Positions 52,865 through 61,216 of a stretch of 64,000 bases of DNA are shown in pieces. Every line of letters starts with the position of its first letter. Position 1 is the first letter of the stretch. The notes beneath the pieces are model-generated. The model saw nothing but the letters and a program-made list of their open reading frames with translations. It was not told the origin of the DNA and ran no database searches. The position numbers were made by a program, and so were the translations under genes. The DNA lies in assembly GCF_025362475.1 (NCBI RefSeq), contig NZ_JANYGH010000002.1, positions 1 to 64,000 on the forward strand. Direction: 5' to 3'. The stretch comes from Mucilaginibacter sp. (GTDB lineage: Bacteria > Bacteroidota > Bacteroidia > Sphingobacteriales > Sphingobacteriaceae).

Positions 52865-54352
52865 ATGAAGAAAGCAAGGGTTTTATACATAGCAGCCGTA
52901 CTGGTAACTACAATGTTTTCCTGCTCAAAAAAGGAAACACCAACGCCTGTTAAAACAGATACTACAACTACCCCGGTAACACCGCCGGCCTCATTTGATG
53001 TTGGTTCTATAACCGATACATATGCCGATATCTCAGCCTTTATCTATTATCCTAAATGGACGGTATACAATGTGCACGATCCATCTATCAAAAAATTTGG
53101 CGATTATTATTATTGCTACAGTACCGATGTTGGTTTTGGGATAGATGTACGCTCGGGTCTGCAGATCCGCCGGTCAAAAGATCTGGTGAAGTGGGAGTAT
53201 GTAGGCTGGGTATTTTCATCATTGCCGGCATTGGGTTCGCAATATATTACCGGCAAAGGCGGCACACCTTTTAATGCCTTATGGGCACCTTATGTAATGA
53301 AGGTAGGGACAGAATATCGTCTTTACTACTCATTGTCATCGGCAGTTGCACGCTTAAGCGTGATTGGCATGGCAACCGCGACATCACCAGATGGTCCCTG
53401 GACAGAAAAAGGTTTGGTAGTAACATCAGCAAATGATGCTACAATACAAACCAACGCTATTGACCCAACAGTGGTTACCACCACCAGTGGCGAACAGTAC
53501 ATGTACTATGGTTCTGCATGGGATGGTATTTATATATTAAAGCTGGATGCCTCAACCGGGTTGGCGGCATCACCGGGCGATAAAGGCAAACGCATTGCCA
53601 ACCGAGGTTTTACAGGCGGCAAATACAACGGTAATATTGAAGGCGCAGAGGTGATCTATAATGCCGACCTGAAAAAATATTTCCTGTTTATCAGTTACGA
53701 TTGGCTGCAAACCAAATACAATGTAAGGGTAGGCCGGGGCGATAGCCCAACAGGTCCGTTTTATGATTATAATGGGCATGATATTAATACCAGCGAAGAT
53801 CATGGGCCTATGATTTTGGCTCCTTACCAGTTTAGTAACCAAAGCGGCTGGCAGGGCACCGCGCATTGTGCCGTGTTTGATGATGGCAGCGGTCAGTATT
53901 TTATGGCTCACCAGGGACGACCGGGAATCAACTCTTACTTTATGGACCTGCATGTACGCAAAATCTCCTGGACACCTGATGGCTGGCCGGTAGTATCGCC
54001 GGAGCGTTATGCCAATGTTGCGCAAACGGCTATAGCCAGTACCGATATTGCAGGTACCTATGAAAAAATAACGTTAGGTTACCATGTGGTTGTAGGTTAC
54101 GGTACCGAGCAAACCAACCCGGATTTCCAGGTTTCAACCCAATTTAAACTCGATGCCGCGGGTACCATTAATGGTAATGCCGCCGATACCTGGACCTTTG
54201 CATCGCCATATATTACCCTTAAATACAGCAGCGGTGATACCTATAAATTAAAGGTTGAACGCGAACGCGATTGGGAAAACAAAATAACATCAACATTAAT
54301 ATTTACCGGCCTGGATAATACCGGCACGGCTATATGGGGAAAGAAGAAGTAA
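52865..54352 (+). CDS. GH43 lipoprotein, endo-1,5-alpha-L-arabinanase type with C-terminal domain
   Basis: A 495-residue lipoprotein (lipobox TMFSC) with a Thr/Pro-rich linker. The five-bladed GH43 propeller has catalytic Asp72 (YNVHDPS), modulator Asp200 (NAIDPTVV) and acid Glu259 (GNIEGAEVIY). FNALWAPYVMKVGTEYRLYYS fits endo-arabinanases. Residues about 395-495 form a beta-rich C-terminal module of the GH43_C type. Its lipid anchor and place after SusD suggest surface cutting of arabinan before import. Confidence 0.88.
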   Translation: MKKARVLYIAAVLVTTMFSCSKKETPTPVKTDTTTTPVTPPASFDVGSITDTYADISAFIYYPKWTVYNVHDPSIKKFGDYYYCYSTDVGFGIDVRSGLQIRRSKDLVKWEYVGWVFSSLPALGSQYITGKGGTPFNALWAPYVMKVGTEYRLYYSLSSAVARLSVIGMATATSPDGPWTEKGLVVTSANDATIQTNAIDPTVVTTTSGEQYMYYGSAWDGIYILKLDASTGLAASPGDKGKRIANRGFTGGKYNGNIEGAEVIYNADLKKYFLFISYDWLQTKYNVRVGRGDSPTGPFYDYNGHDINTSEDHGPMILAPYQFSNQSGWQGTAHCAVFDDGSGQYFMAHQGRPGINSYFMDLHVRKISWTPDGWPVVSPERYANVAQTAIASTDIAGTYEKITLGYHVVVGYGTEQTNPDFQVSTQFKLDAAGTINGNAADTWTFASPYITLKYSSGDTYKLKVERERDWENKITSTLIFTGLDNTGTAIWGKKK

Positions 54353-54396
54353 ATTAAAATAAGGACGTAAGGTAAAAGGTGGGGCCTTGTGCGAAT

Positions 54397-54552
54397 CTCC
54401 TCTCGAGAGGGGCGGAGGGGTGTGTTTATACAAGCGGCCGAGGAACGCAGATGAACACACCCCTGCAACCGCACTTTCTACCGCGCCCCCTCTCGAGAGG
54501 GGAACTTTAGAAAAAGCTAGGGCCCTGTGCGAATCCCCTCTTGAGAGGGGAT
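54397..54552. repeat. Cluster of CCTCTCGAGAGG-type palindromes
   Basis: Three related palindromes occur: TCCTCTCGAGAGGGGCGGAG (about 54397), CCCCCTCTCGAGAGGGGAAC (about 54486) and CCCCTCTTGAGAGGGGATG (about 54536). The last two and the first are each preceded by TGTGCGAAT or similar. They fill most of the gap 54353-54587 and are not coding. Confidence 0.7.
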
Positions 54553-54587
54553 GCTATGTGAACACATCTTTTTAATAGAAGAAAATT

Positions 54588-54720
54588 GTCATTTCGATAG
54601 AGCGAAAGGGAGTGTGAGAGAGCCGCGAAAGAGAAATCTTAGGCGACAGGCAATTGAAAAATGCATATTGAATTGCAGGATGTATAAGATTTCTCACTCG
54701 TACCTCGTTTCGAAATGACA
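54588..54720. repeat. Palindromic intergenic repeat, family D
   Basis: Outer arms GTCATTTCGATAGAGCGAAAGG and CTCGTTTCGAAATGAC, and inner arms GAGAAATCTTA and TAAGATTTCTC, surround a variable centre. It has the same nested layout as families A and B. Only one copy is seen in this window. Confidence 0.75.
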
Positions 54721-54746
54721 ATCTTATAATACTAAAAAAATAATGA

Positions 54747-54764
54747 TTGTTGAAATAACACTTA
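54747..54764. promoter_or_regulatory. Candidate AraR operator upstream of the GH51 gene
   Basis: TTGTTgaaatAACACTTA shares 15 of 16 bases with the site before araB (GTTGAAGTAACACTTA) and matches the half-site AACAC. It lies 16-33 bases before a TAGTTTTA element (54780-54787), in a position where a bound repressor would block the promoter. Confidence 0.55.
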
Positions 54765-54807
54765 ATAATATTTTTTTTGTAGTTTTAGCGTACCAACAAA
54801 ACCAAAA

Positions 54808-56778
54808 ATGATCAGGAAAGCTTTTTTAACTTTTTGCAGCGCCGGTATGCTTTTATCGGCACATGCGCAAACGCCTAAGGTTTATGCCATCCAGGCCGAT
54901 AAAATTAAAACACCTATTAAGTCAACCATGTATGGTATCTTTTTCGAGGATATTAATATGGCCGCCGATGGTGGTGTATATGCCGAGCTGGTAAAGAACC
55001 GTTCGTTTGAATTCAATATGCCTTTGGCTGCATGGACCCAACAGAAAAAAGATGGTGGCGATGGTCGTATAGAGGTCATCAACCGTTCTGTAGAAAGGCC
55101 GGAGAATCCGCATTTTATAAAAGCCTATGTATCGTCAGATGCAGGCTTTTTTGGCCTGGCCAATGAAGGTTTCCGTGGAATGGGGATCAAAGAGGGCGAG
55201 GAGTACAGCTTCTCTGTAATGGCAAAACAGGATGGCGATACCAACGTAAAGCTGAACGTGGAACTACATGGCGATAACGATGCCATTATCGGTACTGCCG
55301 AACTTACACCAACAGACAAAGAATGGAACAGGTATAGCGTAAAATTTAAATCATCGGCAACTGTAAAAAAAGCTAAGCTATATGTTTGGCTAAGTGGAAA
55401 AGGTACTATCGATATGGATATGATCTCCCTGTTTCCACAGCACACCTGGAAAGACAGACCGGCCGGCTTACGTGCCGACCTGGTGCAAAAGTTAGCCGAC
55501 ATGAAACCCGGTTTCCTGCGTTTTCCCGGCGGATGTATTGTGGAAGGCCGCGAACTGAACAACCGTTATCAATGGAAAAAAACTATTGGCAATGTTGACA
55601 AACGCACCAACATCATAAATCGCTGGAATACAGAATTTGCAAACCGCTCTACACCCGATTATTACCAGACCTTCGGACTTGGTTTTATGGAGTATTTCAT
55701 GACTGCCGAAGATATTGGCGCTTCGCCGCTGCCTATCTTGAATTGTGGTATGGCCTGTGAGTTCAACACCGCCGAATTGGTGCCGATGGATCAGCTGGAG
55801 CCCTACCTGAATGATGCGCTCGACCTGATTGAATTTGCCAATGGCGATGCCAGTACCAAATGGGGCAAGTTGCGTACCGACCTTGGTCACCCGGCACCAT
55901 TTAATCTGAAGATGATAGGTGTTGGTAACGAGCAATGGGGGCCGCAATATGTAGAACGCTGGAAAGTTTTCACCAAAGCCATCAAAAGTAAATACCCTGA
56001 TGTGAAAATTGTATCGGCTTTAGGTCCATCACCTGATGGAAAAGAGTTTGATATGCTGAACAAAACCTTCCGTGGTTTAGGTGCCGATATTTTGGATGAG
56101 CATTATTATGCGCCACCAAAATGGTTTAGGGACAATGCCAGGCGTTATGATAACTACGACCGTAAAGGCCCTAAAATATTTGCTGGCGAATATGCAGCAC
56201 AGAGCGTACATACCGTTAGTGTGGATAACAAGAATAACTGGGAATGCGCCCTTGCCGAAGCCGCTTTCATGACCGGTTTAGAGCGCAATGCCGATGTAGT
56301 AAACATGGCATCATACGCACCACTATTTGCCCACGTAGATGGCTGGCAATGGACACCAAACCTAATCTGGTTTGATAACCTGAAAAGCTATGCCACTCCG
56401 AATTATTACGTGCAGCAGTTATTTTCATTAAACAAAGGCACTGATGTAGTACCACTTACCCTTAACAATGATGTTGTTGCCGGGCAGGATGGCTGCTATG
56501 CAACCGCCAGTTTGGATAAAAACACCAATGAACTGATCATCAAATTTGTAAACACCGGGGCTACCGCGCAAAATGTAAGCTTTAAACTTAACGGAGGCAG
56601 CTATCAAAAACAGGCCAATGTAACCACGTTAAGCAGCGATAAAGGCAACGCTGAAAACTCTATCGAAAACCCAACGGCAGTAAGCCCTGTGCAAAGTACC
56701 CTTGCGGTTAACGGAAAAGCGTTAAACATCAATGTGGAGCCGTACGCGTTTAAGGTTATAAGGTTGAAGAATAAATAG
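54808..56778 (+). CDS. GH51 alpha-L-arabinofuranosidase
   Basis: A 656-residue secreted enzyme (signal peptide ending LLSAHAQ). A short N-terminal strand region with YGIFFEDINMAADGGVYAELVKNRSFEF leads into a CBM4/9-like insert (about 80-210), then the GH51 barrel (PGFLRFPGGCIVEGRELNNRYQWKKTIG). The acid/base is Glu375 (GVGNEQWGPQY) and the nucleophile Glu461 (FAGEYAAQS). It ends with a beta domain. It removes L-arabinofuranose from arabinan or arabinoxylan side chains in the periplasm or at the surface. It probably has its own AraR-controlled promoter. Confidence 0.94.
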   Translation: MIRKAFLTFCSAGMLLSAHAQTPKVYAIQADKIKTPIKSTMYGIFFEDINMAADGGVYAELVKNRSFEFNMPLAAWTQQKKDGGDGRIEVINRSVERPENPHFIKAYVSSDAGFFGLANEGFRGMGIKEGEEYSFSVMAKQDGDTNVKLNVELHGDNDAIIGTAELTPTDKEWNRYSVKFKSSATVKKAKLYVWLSGKGTIDMDMISLFPQHTWKDRPAGLRADLVQKLADMKPGFLRFPGGCIVEGRELNNRYQWKKTIGNVDKRTNIINRWNTEFANRSTPDYYQTFGLGFMEYFMTAEDIGASPLPILNCGMACEFNTAELVPMDQLEPYLNDALDLIEFANGDASTKWGKLRTDLGHPAPFNLKMIGVGNEQWGPQYVERWKVFTKAIKSKYPDVKIVSALGPSPDGKEFDMLNKTFRGLGADILDEHYYAPPKWFRDNARRYDNYDRKGPKIFAGEYAAQSVHTVSVDNKNNWECALAEAAFMTGLERNADVVNMASYAPLFAHVDGWQWTPNLIWFDNLKSYATPNYYVQQLFSLNKGTDVVPLTLNNDVVAGQDGCYATASLDKNTNELIIKFVNTGATAQNVSFKLNGGSYQKQANVTTLSSDKGNAENSIENPTAVSPVQSTLAVNGKALNINVEPYAFKVIRLKNK

Positions 56779-56804
56779 GGGTAAGACCATCTTCCCCACC
56801 TCCC

Positions 56805-56900
56805 GTCATTGCGAGGTACGAAGCAATCTCTACATAGGCAGGTCAGCCTTGCACAGGCCGCCCTGTAAAGCAAAGAGATTGCTTCGTACCTCGCAATGAC
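56805..56900. repeat. Palindromic intergenic repeat, family B (copy 3)
   Basis: Nearly perfect arms: GTCATTGCGAGGTACGAAGC and GCTTCGTACCTCGCAATGAC, each followed inward by AATCTCT or AGAGATT. It starts 27 bases after the GH51 stop and ends 22 bases before the next start codon. Confidence 0.9.
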
Positions 56901-56921
56901 ATAGTTTTTAAACCATACATT

Positions 56922-57926
56922 TTGAAAAAACTAACCATAGCCATATTCCTGCTGCTTACTAACATCACGGCCAATGCACAGGAATTGCGCACCGATATTT
57001 CGGTGCATGATCCGGTGATCATTAAGCAGGATAGTACTTATTATATTTTTTGTACGGGCATGGGCATAGCTATGTGGTCCTCGACCGATAAGGTACATTG
57101 GAAGCCGGAGCAGCCTGTTTTTGGCACTGCTCCGCAATGGGCGATTGATGCTATCCCCGGCTTTAAAGGCCATATCTGGGCACCGGATATTTCGTATCAC
57201 GATGGTGTGTATTACCTGTATTATTCGGTATCGGCATTTGGGAAAAATACATCGGCAATTGGGGTGGCTACCAATGCCACATTGCACACCAATGATGTGG
57301 CCTATAAATGGGTAGATCATGGTAAGGTGATCCAGTCCATTCCCGGCAAAACCAATTGGAACGCTATTGATCCTAATTTGGTTACGGATAAAGATGGTAC
57401 ACCATATTTAATATTCGGCTCCTTTTGGGATGGCCTGAAATTGGTTAAACTTAATAAGGACAGGCTAAGCGTTGCTGAAGATATAGACAACCTGCCCACC
57501 ATCGCTTCGCGCAGAAAAGATGCCGTAGAAAAACTACCAGCGGTTGATGGTAACCCCGTTGATGCAGGTGGCAACGCTATTGAAGCGCCGTTTGTTTACA
57601 GGCACGGTAAATACTTTTACCTGTTTGCCTCTATAGATTATTGCTGCAAAGGGCCAAAGAGCACTTATAAAATGATCATCGGCAGATCAAAAACCTTAAA
57701 AGGACCATATCTTGATAAAGCTGGCCTCGCCATGAATAAGGGCGGCGGCACTATTTTATTGCAAGGTGATAGCAACTGGTATGGCGTAGGTCATAACGGC
57801 GTAGCTAATTTCGACGGTGATGATTATATTATTTACCATGCCTATGATGCTGCGGATAGGGGCATCTCGAAATTGCAGTTGAAGAAATTGAATTGGGTTG
57901 ATGGTTGGCCGATGATTGGGAAATAG
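56922..57926 (+). CDS. GH43 enzyme, endo-1,5-alpha-L-arabinanase type (TTG start)
   Basis: A 334-residue secreted protein. It begins with TTG (56922); there is no in-frame ATG that keeps the signal peptide (MKKLTIAIFLLLTNITANAQ). Catalytic residues are Asp30 (SVHDPVII), Asp150 (NAIDPNLV) and Glu221 (NAIEAPFVY). GFKGHIWAPDISYHDGVYYLYYSVSAFG and the single-domain length match GH43 subfamily 4/5-like arabinanases. It likely cuts arabinan oligosaccharides in the periplasm. Family B repeats flank the gene on both sides. Confidence 0.88.
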   Translation: MKKLTIAIFLLLTNITANAQELRTDISVHDPVIIKQDSTYYIFCTGMGIAMWSSTDKVHWKPEQPVFGTAPQWAIDAIPGFKGHIWAPDISYHDGVYYLYYSVSAFGKNTSAIGVATNATLHTNDVAYKWVDHGKVIQSIPGKTNWNAIDPNLVTDKDGTPYLIFGSFWDGLKLVKLNKDRLSVAEDIDNLPTIASRRKDAVEKLPAVDGNPVDAGGNAIEAPFVYRHGKYFYLFASIDYCCKGPKSTYKMIIGRSKTLKGPYLDKAGLAMNKGGGTILLQGDSNWYGVGHNGVANFDGDDYIIYHAYDAADRGISKLQLKKLNWVDGWPMIGK

Positions 57927-57933
57927 AAACGGC

Positions 57934-58028
57934 GTCATTGCGAGGAACGAAGCAATCTCTACACAAGCAAATCGGTCTGCACAGTCCGCTCTGTATAGCA
58001 AAGAGATTGCTTCGTGCCTCGCAGTGAC
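57934..58028. repeat. Palindromic intergenic repeat, family B (copy 4)
   Basis: Arms GTCATTGCGAGGAACGAAGC and GCTTCGTGCCTCGCAGTGAC with inner AATCTCT and AGAGATT. It starts 8 bases after the previous stop codon. Frames through it give the peptide RDCFVPRND, often mis-annotated as protein. Confidence 0.9.
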
Positions 58029-58057
58029 GTGATTTATATGAGTTAATAATACTTACA

Positions 58058-59038
58058 ATGAAAATATCAACATACTTCATAACACTAATAACCGCATTCG
58101 GTTGCTTAGCCTCAGCACAGGCTCAGGTAAACGGCGATACCGTCATCCATGCAACCGGTAACCCCATCATTCGCCATGAATTTACGGCAGATCCGGCGGC
58201 AATGGTGTACAAGGGGAAAGTATATTTATACACGGGCCATGATGAAGCACCCGCCAATCAAAATGGCTATGTAATGCACAGCTGGACCTGCTTCACATCA
58301 TCAGATATGGTAACCTGGACGGAGCACCCATCGCCCTTAAATGTAAAGGATTTTACATGGGCAAAGGCCGACGCCTGGGCATCGCAGGTGATTGAGCGCA
58401 ATGGTAAGTTTTACTGGTATGTTGCTGTTGAGCATGGTACAATTCCCGGCAAAGCCATAGGTGTTGCGGTAAGTGATAGCCCAACCGGTCCGTTTAAAGA
58501 TGCGCGGGGAACGGCCTTAGTTACCAACGATATGACCAAGGCAGCCAAACACCCCTGGGATGATATTGACCCATCGGTTATAATTGATAAAGACGGGCAG
58601 GCTTACCTGTTGTGGGGTAATGGCGTTTGCTACTATGCCAAACTAAAAGCCAACATGACCGAGCTGGACGGTCCGATAAAAACCATCACTCTGCCCCATT
58701 ATACAGAAGCACCGTGGATTCACGAGCGCAATGGCTGGTATTACCTGTCATACGCCTACGAGTTTCCCGAGAAAATTGCTTATGCCATGAGCAGGAATAT
58801 TAATGGTCCCTGGGTTTATAAGGGGATAATTAACGAGCTGGCCGGCAACTCCAACACCAACCACCAGGCCATTATTGAATTTAAAGGCAAAAATTATTTC
58901 ATCTATCATAACGGCGCTTTGGTGCCCGATGCCGGTAGTTTTCACCGCTCGGTATGTATTGATTACTTGTATTATAATAAGGATGGTACCATTAAACGGG
59001 TGATAATGACGAGTGAAGGAGTGAAGAAAGTAAAATAA
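58058..59038 (+). CDS. GH43 enzyme, alpha-L-arabinofuranosidase/beta-xylosidase type
   Basis: A 326-residue secreted protein (signal peptide ending ASAQAQ). Catalytic Asp45 (FTADPAAMVY), Asp171 (DIDPSVII) and Glu217 (YTEAPWIH) are in place. It differs from the preceding GH43 enzyme in the strand GKVYLYTGHDEAP, a hallmark of the GH43 group with arabinofuranosidase or xylosidase members. It is the last gene of the arabinan locus and probably trims short oligosaccharides. Confidence 0.88.
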   Translation: MKISTYFITLITAFGCLASAQAQVNGDTVIHATGNPIIRHEFTADPAAMVYKGKVYLYTGHDEAPANQNGYVMHSWTCFTSSDMVTWTEHPSPLNVKDFTWAKADAWASQVIERNGKFYWYVAVEHGTIPGKAIGVAVSDSPTGPFKDARGTALVTNDMTKAAKHPWDDIDPSVIIDKDGQAYLLWGNGVCYYAKLKANMTELDGPIKTITLPHYTEAPWIHERNGWYYLSYAYEFPEKIAYAMSRNINGPWVYKGIINELAGNSNTNHQAIIEFKGKNYFIYHNGALVPDAGSFHRSVCIDYLYYNKDGTIKRVIMTSEGVKKVK

Positions 59039-59090
59039 ATATCGCGGTAGATTATGTTTGAATAAAATATTTTTCGAGGTTAAAAAAAGA

Positions 59091-59098
59091 TATTTTTG
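59091..59098 (+). promoter_or_regulatory. -7 box for the secreted-protein/channel gene pair
   Basis: TATTTTTG matches TAnnTTTG exactly and lies 46 bases before the ATG at 59145. No clear -33 element was identified. Confidence 0.4.
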
Positions 59099-59144
59099 GT
59101 TATTGTAACTGACCCTATTTGCAGTTAATTATAATAAGCCTCAT

Positions 59145-60176
59145 ATGTATAAAATTTTACTTGTTCAATTTCTTCTCCTGCTAAGCTGCCTAAACCTGTA
59201 CGCGCAAAACAAGCAGGAGTTTGAGCTTGGTCCCCCTGAGGTCAAAGTTAAAAACAGCTTATACAATAGTCTTAAACTCCTTGATTGCAGGTCGGATACC
59301 ACCAATATTGGGTTTGTGCAAACGGGTTTATTTAACCGGAAGGCTACGGTGGTTGCTAAAAAGCCTTTGGCTCAACAGTTTTCAATATTGTTAAATTCCC
59401 TTACCGATTCAACAGCTAAACAGGGAGAGCTGTTGCTACAATTACGGCAATTGGGTTTTGCCGAAGTCACAGGATCTGTAAGCGAAAAGGGTTATTGCTA
59501 TTTCAATGCGCAACTTTACTCCAAAAAGGCTGGTCAGTATCAATTAACTGCGGCAATAGATACGGTAGTATTAGTAAAAGCCATGGATGTAACCAACGGG
59601 TTGCTAAAGGCCGGAAGCGCAACTATAATTAATTTTATTGCCGCCAATCTTTTGCAACAGCCCCATGAGGGTAACTTTTACACCTACCGCGAGGTGTTAA
59701 AAATGGATAGCGTTGAAAAACGGAAGATAAAACTTTATAATACGGCAACTTACGTAGATGGCCTATACTCCAATTATAAATTATTTATGGAGCAAACGCC
59801 CGATAAGCAAATAGTTGTTGAAGGGTATCAGATATACCCGGATGCTGTGAAAGCAAAAGATGAGAATGGAAAACTTAAAAAAGTACAGGCTCAAAATATT
59901 TATGCTATAGTTTATAAAGGGCAGCCCTATATTGCTTCCAAACACGAATATTATCCTTTAAAAAAGGTAAAAGACGATTTCTTGTTTACCGGTACAGCAA
60001 AGGTAACGGCCTCTACAGGTGATGTAGTTGCCGCGACTATGCTTTTTGGCGGTTTAGCCGGTTTGGCCGTCTCCAACGCAGAAGCGACGTTTGAAATGAA
60101 AATAGATCATAAAAATGGAACTTTTATCAGGTTAAGGGAAATTCCTGATCCGCCAAAGCCAGATTATTACGAGTAA
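59145..60176 (+). CDS. Secreted protein of unknown function
   Basis: A 343-residue protein with a signal peptide (MYKILLVQFLLLLSCLNLYAQ). No family was recognised. The body is mixed alpha/beta with a central stretch (EGNFYTYREVLKMDSVEKRKIKLYNTATYVDGLYSNYKLFMEQTPDKQIVV) and near the end a Gly/Ala-rich hydrophobic segment (AATMLFGGLAGLAVSNAEA). It precedes the ion-channel homologue by 68 bases on the same strand, so the two may be co-transcribed and the protein may be a channel partner; this is inference. Confidence 0.7.
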   Translation: MYKILLVQFLLLLSCLNLYAQNKQEFELGPPEVKVKNSLYNSLKLLDCRSDTTNIGFVQTGLFNRKATVVAKKPLAQQFSILLNSLTDSTAKQGELLLQLRQLGFAEVTGSVSEKGYCYFNAQLYSKKAGQYQLTAAIDTVVLVKAMDVTNGLLKAGSATIINFIAANLLQQPHEGNFYTYREVLKMDSVEKRKIKLYNTATYVDGLYSNYKLFMEQTPDKQIVVEGYQIYPDAVKAKDENGKLKKVQAQNIYAIVYKGQPYIASKHEYYPLKKVKDDFLFTGTAKVTASTGDVVAATMLFGGLAGLAVSNAEATFEMKIDHKNGTFIRLREIPDPPKPDYYE

Positions 60177-60244
60177 TAAAAATATACTTGATACATATTT
60201 AGGTATATTAGCATGGGCCGCTTTAAATCTAACAAGATATCACA

Positions 60245-61198
60245 TTGAAATATTCCCTGCTATTTCTCCTGTTTATATGCTTTGCATCAACCAGCGTTAT
60301 GGCGAAAGGGCCAACTGCGGATACCGTAAAAACCGGGGTTTATATTACCAGTATCCACGATATTAATTTTAAGGATAAAGAATATACCATTGACCTTTGG
60401 CTGTGGCTGAAATACGAAAATAGGAAATTTGATTTTTTGCAGAACCTGGAAGTGCCACAGGCAAAAACGGTTACCAAATCGTTTTCAACTATCGATTCCA
60501 GTGGTAACAAGGTTTATATGCTCATGAAGCTGCAATGTGTGATGAAGGATTCCTGGGCAATTAACAACTTCCCGTTCGACAGGCAAAAACTAAGATTTTC
60601 TATCGAAAACTCTCAGTTCGATTCCCAATCGCTGGTGTTTGTTGCTGATACGCTGGGCAAACATTTCGACCCGCGTTTTACACTAAGAGGGTGGAATATT
60701 GATAGTCTTAACATCAGCACCGGCATTAAGGCCTACGAAACAGCATTTGGCGATGAAAGCCTGAAGAAACCCCATACCGAATACAGCAATTTTAAAGTTA
60801 GGTTGCAAATTAATAGGGACGCCATGGGCTTGTTCTGGAAAATGTTCCTGGGCATGTATGTGGCCTTCCTTATTGCCTATATGTGCTTTTATATCCATAC
60901 GGATAGTATTGATTCGCGCTTTGGGCTAAGTGTAGGCGCACTGTTTGCTGTTATTGGTAATAAGTATATCATTGATTCAACACTACCGGAATCAACCACA
61001 TTTACCCTGGTAGATACCCTGCACGGGATGACTTTGTTTTTTATACTTACCGTAATCATTTGCACCTCATATTCGCTGAGGCTTGTAAAGCAAGAGAAAA
61101 TAGCCAGGGCCAAAAAGTTCGATTTTATAAGCGCCCAGGTTTTGCTGGTTATTTACCTGTCGTTAAACGCCTGGTTTATTTATAATGCCAACGGTTAA
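60245..61198 (+). CDS. Pentameric ligand-gated ion channel homologue (Pro-loop receptor-like)
   Basis: A 317-residue protein starting with TTG, supported by the signal peptide MKYSLLFLLFICFASTSVMA. A beta-sandwich extracellular domain (about 25-190) contains VDLWLWLKYE-like strands and FPFDRQKLRF (109-118), the conserved Pro-loop of GLIC/ELIC and Cys-loop receptors. Only one cysteine is in that domain, so there is no Cys-loop. Four membrane helices follow: M1 about 197-217, M2 about 225-246, M3 about 255-281, M4 about 293-314. The ligand, ion selectivity and pentamer are untested. Such channels are rare in bacteria. Confidence 0.82.
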   Translation: MKYSLLFLLFICFASTSVMAKGPTADTVKTGVYITSIHDINFKDKEYTIDLWLWLKYENRKFDFLQNLEVPQAKTVTKSFSTIDSSGNKVYMLMKLQCVMKDSWAINNFPFDRQKLRFSIENSQFDSQSLVFVADTLGKHFDPRFTLRGWNIDSLNISTGIKAYETAFGDESLKKPHTEYSNFKVRLQINRDAMGLFWKMFLGMYVAFLIAYMCFYIHTDSIDSRFGLSVGALFAVIGNKYIIDSTLPESTTFTLVDTLHGMTLFFILTVIICTSYSLRLVKQEKIARAKKFDFISAQVLLVIYLSLNAWFIYNANG

Positions 61199-61216
61199 TA
61201 AATTATTGCAGCTACT

